NCBI RefSeq assembly: GCF_000382205.1
Contig: NZ_KB907789.1
Coordinates: 558,001-622,000, forward strand
Direction: 5' to 3'
DNA length: 64,000 nt
From: Dyadobacter beijingensis DSM 21582
GTDB lineage: Bacteria; Bacteroidota; Bacteroidia; Cytophagales; Spirosomataceae
This document shows, piece by piece, positions 7,875 to 16,286 of the stretch. The stretch's first letter is position 1, and every line of letters starts with the position of its first letter. The translations under genes were made by a program, and so were the position numbers. The notes beneath the pieces are model-generated. The model was not told the DNA's origin. It searched no databases and worked only from the letters and a program-made list of their open reading frames with translations.

Positions 7875-9614
7875 ATGTTTCAAATCAAAGAACAACCTAC
7901 CGTTTTCGACGTCGCCATTATCGGCTCGGGCGCGGGAGGCGGAATGGCAGCTTATCAACTTGCCAAAGCGGGTGCCAAGGTGGCTCTTTTGGAAGCAGGT
8001 GGATATTTCGACCCTGCCGATCCCAAATACATTACCCAGCTGAAATGGCCGTACGAATCGCCCCGCCGTGGTGCGAGCAACCACCGCCCTTTCGGTGACT
8101 TCGATGCTGCCTGGGGTGGCTGGGAAATTGAGGGAGAACCCTATACACACAAGAACGGAACGCAATTCGACTGGTTCAGGTCCCGCATGCTCGGTGGCCG
8201 TACCAACCACTGGGGCCGTATCTCCCTGCGTTTCGGTCCAAAAGATTTTAAAAGAAAAAGCATCGATGGCCTCGGCGACGACTGGCCTATCAGCTATGAC
8301 GATGTGAAGCCCTACTACGATCAGGTCGATAAGCTGATTGGTGTGTTCGGGACCGTGGAAGGCATTGACAATGAGCCGGACGGCATTTTCCTTCCGCCGC
8401 CAAAGCCGCGTTTGCACGAATTGTTCCTGAAACAGGCGGGTAAAAAGGCGAACATTCCCGTGATCCCTTCACGTCTCTCGATCCTGACCAAGCCCATCAA
8501 CGACCAGCGCGGTGTTTGTTTCTATTGCAGCCAATGCTCACGTGCGTGCCAGGCCTATGCGGACTTCTCGTCGTCGTCGGTATTGTGTATCCCGGCGATC
8601 AAAACCGGTAACGTAACCTTGATCAACAATGCCATGTGCCGCGAGGTATTGACCGATCCTTCAACGGGACTGGCCACGGGCGTATCGTACATTGACCGTG
8701 AAAAACTCACCGAGCACACAGTTAAAGCGAAGGTTGTAGTACTTGCGGCGAGCGCAGCGGAATCTTCACGTTTGTTGCTGAACTCGAAATCAGCCCGTCA
8801 CCAGAATGGTCTGGCGAATTCCAGCGGCGTGGTAGGCCGTTACCTGCACGACTCTACCGGTGCTTCCCGCGGCGCATTCCTGCCCCACCTGATGGACCGC
8901 AAGCGGTACAATGAAGACGGCGTAGGCGGTATGCACGTGTACACTCCGTGGTGGCTCGACAACAAGAAACTCGACTTCCCGCGCGGCTACCACATCGAAT
9001 ACGGCGGCGGAATGGGTATGCCGAGCTACGGATTCGGCTCAGGCATCGAAAACCTGAATGGTAAATACCCGACCAAAGACGGCATTACCAAGGCAGCGGG
9101 CGGCTACGGCTCTTCGCTGAAAGAGGATTACCGTCGTTTCTACGGTGCCAACATCGGTATGGCCGGCCGCGGCGAGGCGGTGCCTGATTTCAACAACTAC
9201 TGCGAAATCGATCCGAATGTCGTGGACAAATTCGGTATCCCGGTATTGCGTTTCCACTACAAATGGTCTGATTATGAGATCAAACAGGCGAAACACATGC
9301 ATGATACTTTCGAAGAAATGATCCATGCATTGGGCGGCGTTGCGAACGGCACCAAGCCGGGCGCGGATACCAACTACGGCCTCGCGGCTCCGGGACGGAT
9401 CATCCACGAAGTCGGAACGGTGCGTATGGGCGACGATCCGAAAACTTCCGCATTGAACAAGTTCTCCCAGGCGCACGACGCGAAAAACGTGTTCGTGGTA
9501 GACGGCGGTTCGTTCGTATCGCAGGCCGATAAAAACCCGACCTGGACAATCCTCGCGCTCTCTATGCGTGCTTCGGAGTACATTATCAATCAGGTTAAAC
9601 AGAAAAATATCTAA
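7875..9614 (+). CDS. GMC-family oxidoreductase (large dehydrogenase subunit)
   Basis: This 579-residue flavoprotein belongs to the glucose-methanol-choline family. Such proteins oxidise sugars, polyols or alcohols using FAD, often passing electrons to a membrane chain. The FAD-binding GxGxxG lies at residues 17-22 (IIGSGAGGG), with an Arg-rich GGRTNHWGR segment near 115. The C-terminal GMC domain carries HEVGTVRMGDD and NPTWTILALSMRASEYI. A cysteine cluster (CFYCSQCSRAC) sits near residue 220. There is no export signal of its own. The next gene, 29 bp downstream, encodes a Tat-signal small subunit. The substrate is unknown; sugar oxidation is plausible. Confidence 0.88.
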   Translation: MFQIKEQPTVFDVAIIGSGAGGGMAAYQLAKAGAKVALLEAGGYFDPADPKYITQLKWPYESPRRGASNHRPFGDFDAAWGGWEIEGEPYTHKNGTQFDWFRSRMLGGRTNHWGRISLRFGPKDFKRKSIDGLGDDWPISYDDVKPYYDQVDKLIGVFGTVEGIDNEPDGIFLPPPKPRLHELFLKQAGKKANIPVIPSRLSILTKPINDQRGVCFYCSQCSRACQAYADFSSSSVLCIPAIKTGNVTLINNAMCREVLTDPSTGLATGVSYIDREKLTEHTVKAKVVVLAASAAESSRLLLNSKSARHQNGLANSSGVVGRYLHDSTGASRGAFLPHLMDRKRYNEDGVGGMHVYTPWWLDNKKLDFPRGYHIEYGGGMGMPSYGFGSGIENLNGKYPTKDGITKAAGGYGSSLKEDYRRFYGANIGMAGRGEAVPDFNNYCEIDPNVVDKFGIPVLRFHYKWSDYEIKQAKHMHDTFEEMIHALGGVANGTKPGADTNYGLAAPGRIIHEVGTVRMGDDPKTSALNKFSQAHDAKNVFVVDGGSFVSQADKNPTWTILALSMRASEYIINQVKQKNI

Positions 9615-9643
9615 CATTTGAGCCCTGTTCAAATCATAAGCAT

Positions 9644-10279
9644 ATGAAACGCAGAGATTCATTAAAGTCATTGACCCTGAGCTCACTAGGCATTGCCGCA
9701 CTGAGCCCCCAGGTAGCGCTCGCCGAACAGCGGGAGCTCGAAATGCAGAACCCGCCGGAAACCCCGCTTAAAATCCCGGGCGGCAGAACGAAAGAAGAAG
9801 CCATCCGTGACGCCGAAATCGCGAAACGTAAATTCCTGACCGTAGCCGAACTGGCAACGATCAAAGTCCTCGCCGACATTATCATCCCGGCCGACGACAA
9901 GTCAGGCAGCGCGTCGCAGGCAGGCGTGGTCGAGTTTATCGAATTCATCGTGAAAGACATGCCGCAGCACCAGACCCCGCTCCGCGGCGGTTTGCGCTGG
10001 CTGGAAAAGGAGTCGATCACCCGTTTCGGAAAAGGGTTTACACTGGCTACCAAAGCCCAGCAAATCCAGATCGTAGACGACATTGCCTACCCCGAAAAAG
10101 CAAAACCAATTCACAGCCAGGGAGTTGCATTCTTCAATTTGATGCGCAACCTGACGGCTTCCGGTTTTTACACTTCCAAAATCGGTATCGCCGATCTTGG
10201 GTACAAGGGCAACACGCCGAATATCTGGGAAGGTGTGCCGGAGGATGTTTTGAAGCAGTATGGATTGAGTTATGATTAA
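9644..10279 (+). CDS. Gluconate 2-dehydrogenase subunit 3-like protein, Tat signal
   Basis: This 211-residue protein is the small (gamma-type) subunit family that pairs with GMC dehydrogenases. The N-terminus (KRRDSLKSLTL, then a short hydrophobic stretch ending near ALA at 27) is a Tat signal. It should carry the folded flavin subunit from the preceding gene through the Tat pore as a hitchhiker. The mature part has the conserved LATIKVLADIIIPADD segment. No cytochrome c subunit gene follows; a terminator does. The electron acceptor must therefore be encoded elsewhere or differ from the three-subunit enzymes. Confidence 0.87.
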   Translation: MKRRDSLKSLTLSSLGIAALSPQVALAEQRELEMQNPPETPLKIPGGRTKEEAIRDAEIAKRKFLTVAELATIKVLADIIIPADDKSGSASQAGVVEFIEFIVKDMPQHQTPLRGGLRWLEKESITRFGKGFTLATKAQQIQIVDDIAYPEKAKPIHSQGVAFFNLMRNLTASGFYTSKIGIADLGYKGNTPNIWEGVPEDVLKQYGLSYD

Positions 10280-10300
10280 GGTTTTTTAAAACAGCGGATA

Positions 10301-10343
10301 AAATAGAAATCCCCGCCTCATGACGAAGCGGGGATTTCTATTT
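10301..10343. terminator. Bidirectional terminator hairpin
   Basis: A perfect 16-bp stem (10301-10316 with 10328-10343) and an 11-nt loop, with A-rich and T-rich flanks, sit between the convergent GMC-subunit and ABC-F genes. It could stop transcription from both sides. Confidence 0.85.
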
Positions 10344-10360
10344 GTATACTAATTAGCAGA

Positions 10361-11974
10361 TCAATACAGCTTCTGACGCTGCTGTTTCACCGTCTCGTCG
10401 GTCAGGAACTCGTCGTAGCTCATGAGTTTGTCAAGAATGCCTTTGGGTCCGATTTCGATGATGCGGTTTGCTACCGTTTCTACGAACTGATGGTCGTGGG
10501 AGTAGAATAGCAGACAGCCTGTGAAATCGATGAGGCCGTTGTTCAATGCCGTGATCGATTCGAGGTCCAGGTGGTTGGTAGGATCGTCGAGCACCAATGC
10601 ATTCGCACCGGAAAGCATGGTGCGGGAGAGCATACAACGTACTTTTTCACCTCCTGAAAGCACTTTCGCCTTTTTCAGGGACTCTTCGCCGGAGAAAAGC
10701 ATACGGCCCAGGAAACCGCGGATGAAGCTTTCGTCTTTCTCCTCAGAATACTGTCTCAGCCAGTCCACCAGGTTCAGGTCCACATCGAAGAATTGTCCGG
10801 GATCTTTCGGGAAGTACGATTTCGTGATGGTAACACCCCAGGTAAATTCGCCTTTATCTGCTTTGTCCGTTTCGCTGATGATGTCAAACAACGCACTGAT
10901 CGCAAGCACATTGCGGCTTACAAATGCGATTTTATCACCCTTATTAACTGTAAAGCTGATGTTATCGAACAGCTTGGTACCATCCTCCGCCGTTTTGGAA
11001 AGGCCTTCCACGCGCAGCAACTGGTCCCCTACTTCGCGCTCCGATTTGAAAGCGATGTACGGATATTTGCGGGATGATGGTTTGATATCGTCTACGGTGA
11101 GTTTTTCGAGCAACTTGGCACGGGAAGTAGCCTGTTTGGACTTCGACGCATTCGCGCTGAAACGACGGATAAATTCCTCCAACTCCTTTCGTTTGTCTTC
11201 CGCTTTTTTGTTCGCGTCCTGGCGCTGCTTCAATGCCAGCTGGCTCGACTGGTACCAGAACGAGTAGTTACCCGAGAACAGCTGAACCTTGCTGAAATCG
11301 ATGTCCACCACGTGCGTACACACCTCATCGAGGAAGTGACGGTCGTGGGAAACGACGATCACCGTGTTTTTGAAGTCGGCGAGGAAGTTTTCGAGCCACA
11401 ATACCGTCTCGACGTCCAGGTTGTTGGTAGGTTCATCGAGCAGAAGCACGTCGGGATTACCGAACAGCGCCTGGGCCAAAAGCACGCGTACCTTATCATT
11501 GGCGTTAAGGTCGCTCATCATGGCGTGGTGCAGGTCTTCGCCCAATCCAAGGCCGCTCAGCAACTGTGCCGATTCGGTTTCAGCCTCCCAGCCATTCAGG
11601 TCGGCAAATTCGGCTTCCAGCTCGGCGGCTTTTTCGCCGTCTTCGTCTGTGAAGTCCTCTTTCGCGTATATGGCCTCGCGCTCCTTCATTACTTTATATA
11701 GACGCTCGTGGCCGAGGATCACCGTGTCCATCACGGTGTATGCATCGAACTCGAACTGGTCCTGTTTCAGGAACGTCATCCGCTCTCCGGGGTTCATGCT
11801 CACATTACCCGTCTGCGGCTCGATTTCACCTGAAAGAATTTTCAAAAATGTGGATTTCCCGGCCCCGTTGGCACCAATTACGCCGTAGCAGTTACCCGGA
11901 ACAAACTTTATATTTACTTCGTCGAACAATACCCTTTTACCGTATCGCAGCGATACGTTCTGAACCGTAATCAT
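10361..11974 (-). CDS. ABC-F ribosome-associated ATPase, second site degenerate
   Basis: ABC-F proteins are soluble twin-ATPase factors that act on the ribosome; some confer antibiotic protection. This 537-residue protein has an intact first Walker A (GANGAGKST, 34-42), Walker B with LLLDEPTNNLD near 177-187 and a charged linker around 245-285. The second half keeps LSGGEKVRC at 439-447. It lacks any G-x4-GK(S/T) loop at 348-363, where FVSRNVLAISALF is found, and its Walker B reads VLDDPTNHLD with Asp464 replacing the catalytic Glu. The first signature (DLNANDKVR) is also atypical. The overall form resembles YbiT-like proteins. It is monocistronic by appearance. Confidence 0.88.
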   Translation of the reverse strand: MITVQNVSLRYGKRVLFDEVNIKFVPGNCYGVIGANGAGKSTFLKILSGEIEPQTGNVSMNPGERMTFLKQDQFEFDAYTVMDTVILGHERLYKVMKEREAIYAKEDFTDEDGEKAAELEAEFADLNGWEAETESAQLLSGLGLGEDLHHAMMSDLNANDKVRVLLAQALFGNPDVLLLDEPTNNLDVETVLWLENFLADFKNTVIVVSHDRHFLDEVCTHVVDIDFSKVQLFSGNYSFWYQSSQLALKQRQDANKKAEDKRKELEEFIRRFSANASKSKQATSRAKLLEKLTVDDIKPSSRKYPYIAFKSEREVGDQLLRVEGLSKTAEDGTKLFDNISFTVNKGDKIAFVSRNVLAISALFDIISETDKADKGEFTWGVTITKSYFPKDPGQFFDVDLNLVDWLRQYSEEKDESFIRGFLGRMLFSGEESLKKAKVLSGGEKVRCMLSRTMLSGANALVLDDPTNHLDLESITALNNGLIDFTGCLLFYSHDHQFVETVANRIIEIGPKGILDKLMSYDEFLTDETVKQQRQKLY

Positions 11975-12062
11975 CTGTAAATTGATTATTTATGAATGAG
12001 AGCGCAAAATTACAAAAATCGGTCTGATTTAGCATCCTTAGGTTAACTAAATGCAAACAAAA

Positions 12063-12085
12063 CAGGCCGGTAACATACCGGCCTG
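12063..12085 (-). terminator. Terminator of the beta-propeller gene
   Basis: A 9-bp GC-rich perfect stem (12063-12071 with 12077-12085) and 5-nt loop are followed on the minus strand by TTTTGTTT, 29 bp after the stop at 12114. Confidence 0.8.
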
Positions 12086-12113
12086 CGTATTGAAATTACT
12101 TGTTTGGAGTCAA

Positions 12114-13388
12114 TCAGGGGATCACCCGCAACGTGTGCGCGCCCTTGGCCACGCTTACCTTCGCACCTTGCTTTTTCAATGCCGGCGTATCGCCTTTGGT
12201 TACCGACCAGAACTCCACACCGCCGTTGCCGCTGCCGTATTCGAGGTATTCGAACACCGAAACCGCCAGGTTGGAGCCATCTTTATCGAATGCCACGCTC
12301 TGCGGGTAAATGCCTTCAAATGGATAATCGGCTACTTTGGTTAATGCACCGGTAGCCGCTACTTTATATAAGGTAAGCGATGCGCCTGTTCCCGCACCGG
12401 CTTCCGCCCACGGCGAACCGCTTTTGGCACCGTTGGCAGTGACGAGCAAAGTCCCGTCGGGGCTGAGTGCAAACGAGCCGGTATTCAGCCCGACAGGCGC
12501 CTGACCGGCCACTTTATGCTCGATCGAACCGTCCATTGAAAAATCTACGACCAGAATCTCCCCATCTCCCGCGCCTTTGCCTTGCGGGCCTTTGCTGTCG
12601 AGGACGAGGTAGTGCTTGCCGTCCGGAGTGAATTTCCCGAAGGAAGGATCAACGCCTACTTTCACAGGCTTACCAACCATTTCCACGTTTTTCAGCTTTC
12701 CTGCCTCGCGGATCACTTTGTACAGACCTACTTCATTGGAATTATCCAATGTAAATGCGATGAAATCGCCCGATGGGTGCCACGAAATGTCGACAATCCG
12801 GCTGGTCGTGTCCAATGCGGCAGGCAGGTTCAGGAAGCGGGCTGGCTTACCGTCCGGGCCGGCTTCGATGAACACCAGTTCTTTGCCGGTATCGCTCGTG
12901 GACAGGATCAGTTCGTTCTTGTTGACGTCGATCGACGTCGGCTTTTTACCTACCGGAAAGCCAAATTTAGCCTTCGGCGCTGCGAGGTTGCTGATATCGA
13001 CTACGAACAGCTTCTCACCTGCCGGAAATTCCTTGGAAAGGTCCTTATATTCACCTACACCGTCTTCCGGCCTGATGCGGTTTTCCAAAACAAATGCAAG
13101 TGTACCGGTGGGCGATACGGCCAGCGTTTTGGAATAACCGAGCGCCGAATTGGAAACCAGCGCGCTTCCGAGGCCTTTGGTGCCTCTTTCTACGGGAAAT
13201 TTGATCGTTGTAAGCTGATCTTTGGATGTGTTGTCTCTTAAAAGCTTTCCATCAACCAATGCGGAAGCCGACAAGTCGGCATCGGAAACTACTACCAGGC
13301 CACGGGCATTAAAGCTGATGGGCGATTGAGCCATCGCGGGGATACTTCCCAACGCGGCCAAACCAGCAAAGAATGCAACTTTTTTCAT
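12114..13388 (-). CDS. Secreted beta-propeller protein of unknown function
   Basis: This 424-residue protein has a clear Sec signal peptide (MKKVAFFAGLAALGSIPAMAQ, cleavage after about residue 21). It is exported, probably to the periplasm. The rest is made of repeated blade-like segments such as FTPDGKHYLVLDS, LSPDGTLLVTANG and WHPSGDFIAFTLD, typical of seven-bladed propellers of the lactonase/YVTN/WD40-like group. No catalytic residue set can be assigned, so an enzyme name is not justified. It lies downstream of rpsT but behind the rpsT terminator, so it is probably a separate unit. Confidence 0.75.
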   Translation of the reverse strand: MKKVAFFAGLAALGSIPAMAQSPISFNARGLVVVSDADLSASALVDGKLLRDNTSKDQLTTIKFPVERGTKGLGSALVSNSALGYSKTLAVSPTGTLAFVLENRIRPEDGVGEYKDLSKEFPAGEKLFVVDISNLAAPKAKFGFPVGKKPTSIDVNKNELILSTSDTGKELVFIEAGPDGKPARFLNLPAALDTTSRIVDISWHPSGDFIAFTLDNSNEVGLYKVIREAGKLKNVEMVGKPVKVGVDPSFGKFTPDGKHYLVLDSKGPQGKGAGDGEILVVDFSMDGSIEHKVAGQAPVGLNTGSFALSPDGTLLVTANGAKSGSPWAEAGAGTGASLTLYKVAATGALTKVADYPFEGIYPQSVAFDKDGSNLAVSVFEYLEYGSGNGGVEFWSVTKGDTPALKKQGAKVSVAKGAHTLRVIP

Positions 13389-13437
13389 AGAAAAGAATTT
13401 AAGTTTTAGGTGGTTTGAACAATTTGCTTTTACACCA

Positions 13438-13480
13438 AAAGGAACCTTGCAGGGCTAAAAATGCGGTGCAAGGTTCCTTT
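13438..13480. other. Perfect 14-bp inverted repeat between rpsT and the propeller gene
   Basis: Arms at 13438-13451 and 13467-13480 are exact reverse complements around a 15-nt loop. The right-hand exit on the minus strand has four T residues. It may be a second, backup terminator for rpsT read-through or a regulatory hairpin in the leader region upstream of the propeller gene. Confidence 0.5.
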
Positions 13481-13508
13481 CAGAACGCGCAATATACAAC
13501 AAAAAGAA

Positions 13509-13536
13509 AAACCCCGGCAAGCCTTTGCCGGGGTTT
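13509..13536 (-). terminator. rpsT terminator
   Basis: A 12-bp perfect stem (13509-13520 with 13525-13536), a 4-nt loop and a following T-rich run on the minus strand, 22 bp after the rpsT stop. Confidence 0.88.
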
Positions 13537-13557
13537 CAAGGTCACACGTAGAAAAAA

Positions 13558-13821
13558 TTACGCCGCAACAGCAAGTCCGTTAACGAATTTCGCCAGTTTG
13601 GACTTCTGGTTAGAAGCTTTTTTCTTGTGAATGATATTTTTCTTTGCCAAACGATCCAACATTGAAGATACGGTTTTGTAAACTTCAACAGCTACTGCCT
13701 TATCAGTCGTTTCACGCAATTTCTTGATGTATGAACGTGTAGTTTTGTGCTGGTAACGATTACGCAAACGCTTAGTTTCGTTAGCGCGGATTCTTTTTAA
13801 AGCTGATTTATGATTTGCCAT
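13558..13821 (-). CDS. rpsT: 30S ribosomal protein S20
   Basis: S20 is a primary 16S rRNA-binding protein of the small subunit. The 87-residue, Lys/Arg-rich helical product starts MANHKSALKRIRANE. It contains the NRYQHKTTRSYIKK and IIHKKKASNQKSKLAKF segments expected of the family, at the usual length. It has its own promoter with both boxes recognisable (13859-13890) and a strong terminator, so it is monocistronic. Confidence 0.97.
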   Translation of the reverse strand: MANHKSALKRIRANETKRLRNRYQHKTTRSYIKKLRETTDKAVAVEVYKTVSSMLDRLAKKNIIHKKKASNQKSKLAKFVNGLAVAA

Positions 13822-13858
13822 TGGTAATGAATATTTTTCTATTTCTCATTTCGGTCTG

Positions 13859-13890
13859 CAAAAATAGAAATTGCTTCCCAAAACGCCAAA
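13859..13890 (-). promoter_or_regulatory. rpsT promoter (Bacteroidota type)
   Basis: On the minus strand TTTG (13890-13887), a 20-nt spacer and TATTTTTG (13866-13859) match the phylum's TTTG-N19-21-TAnnTTTG promoter. The ATG of rpsT lies 37 bp downstream of the -7 box. This is the best promoter match in the window. Confidence 0.75.
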
Positions 13891-13923
13891 TTTACTTTCA
13901 AAATATATTTGCTGTAAGCAAAC

Positions 13924-14727
13924 TTATTTAGGCATTCGCTGTACATCCGAGGCGAGGTACTCCTCGATCCGCGATTCCAGCTCGTTGTAAGGGATGTTGC
14001 TGTGCAGCTCCCCTTCCACGGCCAGGGAGATTTTGCCCGTCTGCTCCGAAATCACAATCACGATCGCATCCGTGGCCTCGCTCATACCCATCGCCGCGCG
14101 GTGGCGGAAGCCCAACGAGGACGGCACATCCACGCCGTCGGCCACCGGTAGTACACAGCGCGCCGCTTTCAACACCCCGTCTACGATGATCACCGCGCCG
14201 TCGTGCAGCTCGCTGTATTGATTGAACAGGGATACCAGCAATGGCTTCGAAACGCGGGCGTCGAGCATTTCGCCGGTTTCGACATATTTACCTAAATCAT
14301 CCCGCTTGTTAAGCACGATCAGTGCGCCGGTAAAATTCGCGGCGATCGTCTTGCTCGCATCGATCACCTCTTTCAGGTTTTTTACCTTGAAATCCTGCAT
14401 CGAGTTGCCGATGATCTTTTTGATAAGACCATTATTGGTGTAAATCGTCGATTTACCGATGATGAGCAGAAACCGTCGGATTTCCTGCTGGAAAATCACG
14501 ATCAATGCCACGGCTCCTACGCCCATAAAGTATTGCAGAATGGCGGTCAGCAACCCCAGACCGAGCCCTTTGACCACCAGATAAAAGACGTAAACAAACA
14601 AATAACCGAGAAAAACCCTGCTTGCAATACTTCCCCGAACAAGGGTATATACCTGGTAAAGAAGAATGGACACTAAAAAAACATCCAGGATATCAGCCCA
14701 ATTGATGTTCAGAAAACCCACACGCAT
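13924..14727 (-). CDS. cdaA: Diadenylate cyclase, CdaA type
   Basis: This membrane enzyme makes cyclic di-AMP from two ATP. The 267-residue protein has three N-terminal hydrophobic helices (about residues 10-30, 38-55, 60-80) and then the DAC domain. The catalytic signatures DGA (176-178) and RHR (208-210) are both intact, as is the surrounding SSLGFRHRAAMG. It starts 38 bp after folP on the same strand, so folP and cdaA are likely one leftward unit. No c-di-AMP phosphodiesterase or CdaR-like partner is in the window. Confidence 0.93.
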   Translation of the reverse strand: MRVGFLNINWADILDVFLVSILLYQVYTLVRGSIASRVFLGYLFVYVFYLVVKGLGLGLLTAILQYFMGVGAVALIVIFQQEIRRFLLIIGKSTIYTNNGLIKKIIGNSMQDFKVKNLKEVIDASKTIAANFTGALIVLNKRDDLGKYVETGEMLDARVSKPLLVSLFNQYSELHDGAVIIVDGVLKAARCVLPVADGVDVPSSLGFRHRAAMGMSEATDAIVIVISEQTGKISLAVEGELHSNIPYNELESRIEEYLASDVQRMPK

Positions 14728-14765
14728 ACGAAAAGGTGATATTTATGAGCGACTAAATTACTATT

Positions 14766-15617
14766 TTAATTTGGATAGTCACCGGCGGCCATCCAGAGTT
14801 TTACCGCTTCCACGGCCGGTTTCACGTCATGTACCCGAAGGATCGACGCGCCCCGTTCGAGGGCCAGCGTATTCAGCACCGTGGTACCATTTAACGCCTC
14901 CTCGGGCGAAATATTCAAGGTTTTATAGATCGTCGTTTTCCTTGAAATGCCGACCAGCACCGGGTAACCCAGCAAGTGAAACTGGCGCAGTTCGCGCATC
15001 AGCTCGAAATTCTGCGCGATGGTTTTGGCAAAACCGAAACCCGGATCAATGATCAGGTCTGCCACGCCCTTGCCTTGCAGGATTATTGCCTTTTCCCGCA
15101 GATCGCGCAGGATATCGGGTACCAGGCGGTCGTAGTGCGTGAGCTGGTTCATCGTTTGCGGCGTCCCGCGCATGTGCATTAATATGTACGGCACACGCAG
15201 GCGCGCGACGGTATCGAACATCGCCTCATCGAGCGTTCCGCCGGCAACATCGTTAATAATATGTGCGCCTTTGCGAATGCCCCGTTCCGCTACTTCGGCC
15301 CGAAAGGTATCAACAGAAATAATGAGGTCAGGGAAAAATTTAGCTAATGGCTCCACGGCCGACTCGATGCGGTCGCCCTCTTCCCCGGCGCTCACCTCGC
15401 GTGCGCCGGGGCGTGTGGAGTACCCGCCGATATCGATCATCCCCGCACCTTCGGCCAGCATTTGGCCCGCCTTTTCGACGATGGCCTCCACTGAAACGAC
15501 CCGGCTCCCCGAGTAGAACGAGTCGGGTGTGATATTGAGAATGCCCATCACCACGGGGGTCGACAGATCGAGCAGCGTGCCCCGGATATTGAGCGTTTTT
15601 TTACTAACTTGCAACAT
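14766..15617 (-). CDS. folP: Dihydropteroate synthase
   Basis: FolP condenses p-aminobenzoate with 6-hydroxymethyl-dihydropterin diphosphate in folate synthesis and is the sulfonamide target. The 283-residue protein shows GILNITPDSF (about 26-35), the IDIGGYSTRPGA pterin-site motif, and near the C-terminus the GISRKTTIYK and LRVHDVKPAVEAV segments, all typical. ATG 15617 is used. The divergent DUF1599 gene begins close by, leaving only 27 bp for both upstream regions if that gene starts at 15645. Confidence 0.95.
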   Translation of the reverse strand: MLQVSKKTLNIRGTLLDLSTPVVMGILNITPDSFYSGSRVVSVEAIVEKAGQMLAEGAGMIDIGGYSTRPGAREVSAGEEGDRIESAVEPLAKFFPDLIISVDTFRAEVAERGIRKGAHIINDVAGGTLDEAMFDTVARLRVPYILMHMRGTPQTMNQLTHYDRLVPDILRDLREKAIILQGKGVADLIIDPGFGFAKTIAQNFELMRELRQFHLLGYPVLVGISRKTTIYKTLNISPEEALNGTTVLNTLALERGASILRVHDVKPAVEAVKLWMAAGDYPN

Positions 15618-15644
15618 AAATTCTTTTCAAAAACAGGCAATGGA

Positions 15645-16247
15645 ATGAATATCAAAGCATTCTCTTCCTACCGTCTGAAAGTCTCTAACTCATTTGAAAC
15701 AGTGAAATCCACAGAATCGGAATATCAGGAAATCATTCAGTATTGCCAAGATCTTTTCACAAAAAAAAACAAGGACTACGGTACTTCCTGGCGCATCCTG
15801 CGACTCCCGTCGATCACCGATCAGATCTTCATCAAAGCGCAACGCATCCGTACGATCCAGGACAAGGGCGTACAGAAAGTGAATGAGGATGTGTCTTCCG
15901 AGTTCATCGGCATTATCAATTACTGCGTGATGGCACTTATCCAGATCGAGGCGGCCGGGCAAAACCAATCCATCGACGATTCAGCGTTAACAATTCTTTA
16001 CAATTCCCAGGTGAACGAAGTGAAGGAATTGTTGTTTAATAAAAACCATGACTATGGGGAAGCGTGGCGCGACATGCGTGTGAGCTCCATGACCGACATC
16101 ATTCTCATGAAACTGCTAAGGATTAAACAAATTGAAGACAATCAGGGACTTACGCTTGTTTCCGAGGGCGTTAAAGCAGGTTACCAGGATATTATCAATT
16201 ATTCGGTATTCTGCCTGATCAAATCGAATGCCTTACAGACTAACTAA
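15645..16247 (+). CDS. DUF1599 protein with two tandem copies of the domain
   Basis: This 200-residue soluble protein contains two copies of the DUF1599 unit. The first centres on KKNKDYGTSWRILR and the second on NKNHDYGEAWRDMR, each followed by a (S/T)-(M/I)-TD-I-hydrophobic helix, so it arose by internal duplication. The family is common in Bacteroidota and its role is not known; the repeated acidic and DYG residues suggest an all-alpha NTP-pyrophosphatase-like fold, which is a guess. ATG 15645 avoids overlap with divergent folP; ATG 15609 is an in-frame alternative. Confidence 0.75.
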   Translation: MNIKAFSSYRLKVSNSFETVKSTESEYQEIIQYCQDLFTKKNKDYGTSWRILRLPSITDQIFIKAQRIRTIQDKGVQKVNEDVSSEFIGIINYCVMALIQIEAAGQNQSIDDSALTILYNSQVNEVKELLFNKNHDYGEAWRDMRVSSMTDIILMKLLRIKQIEDNQGLTLVSEGVKAGYQDIINYSVFCLIKSNALQTN

Positions 16248-16286
16248 AAGATACGTCAAACCGCTGCGTCAATCCCCCAGTTTGCA

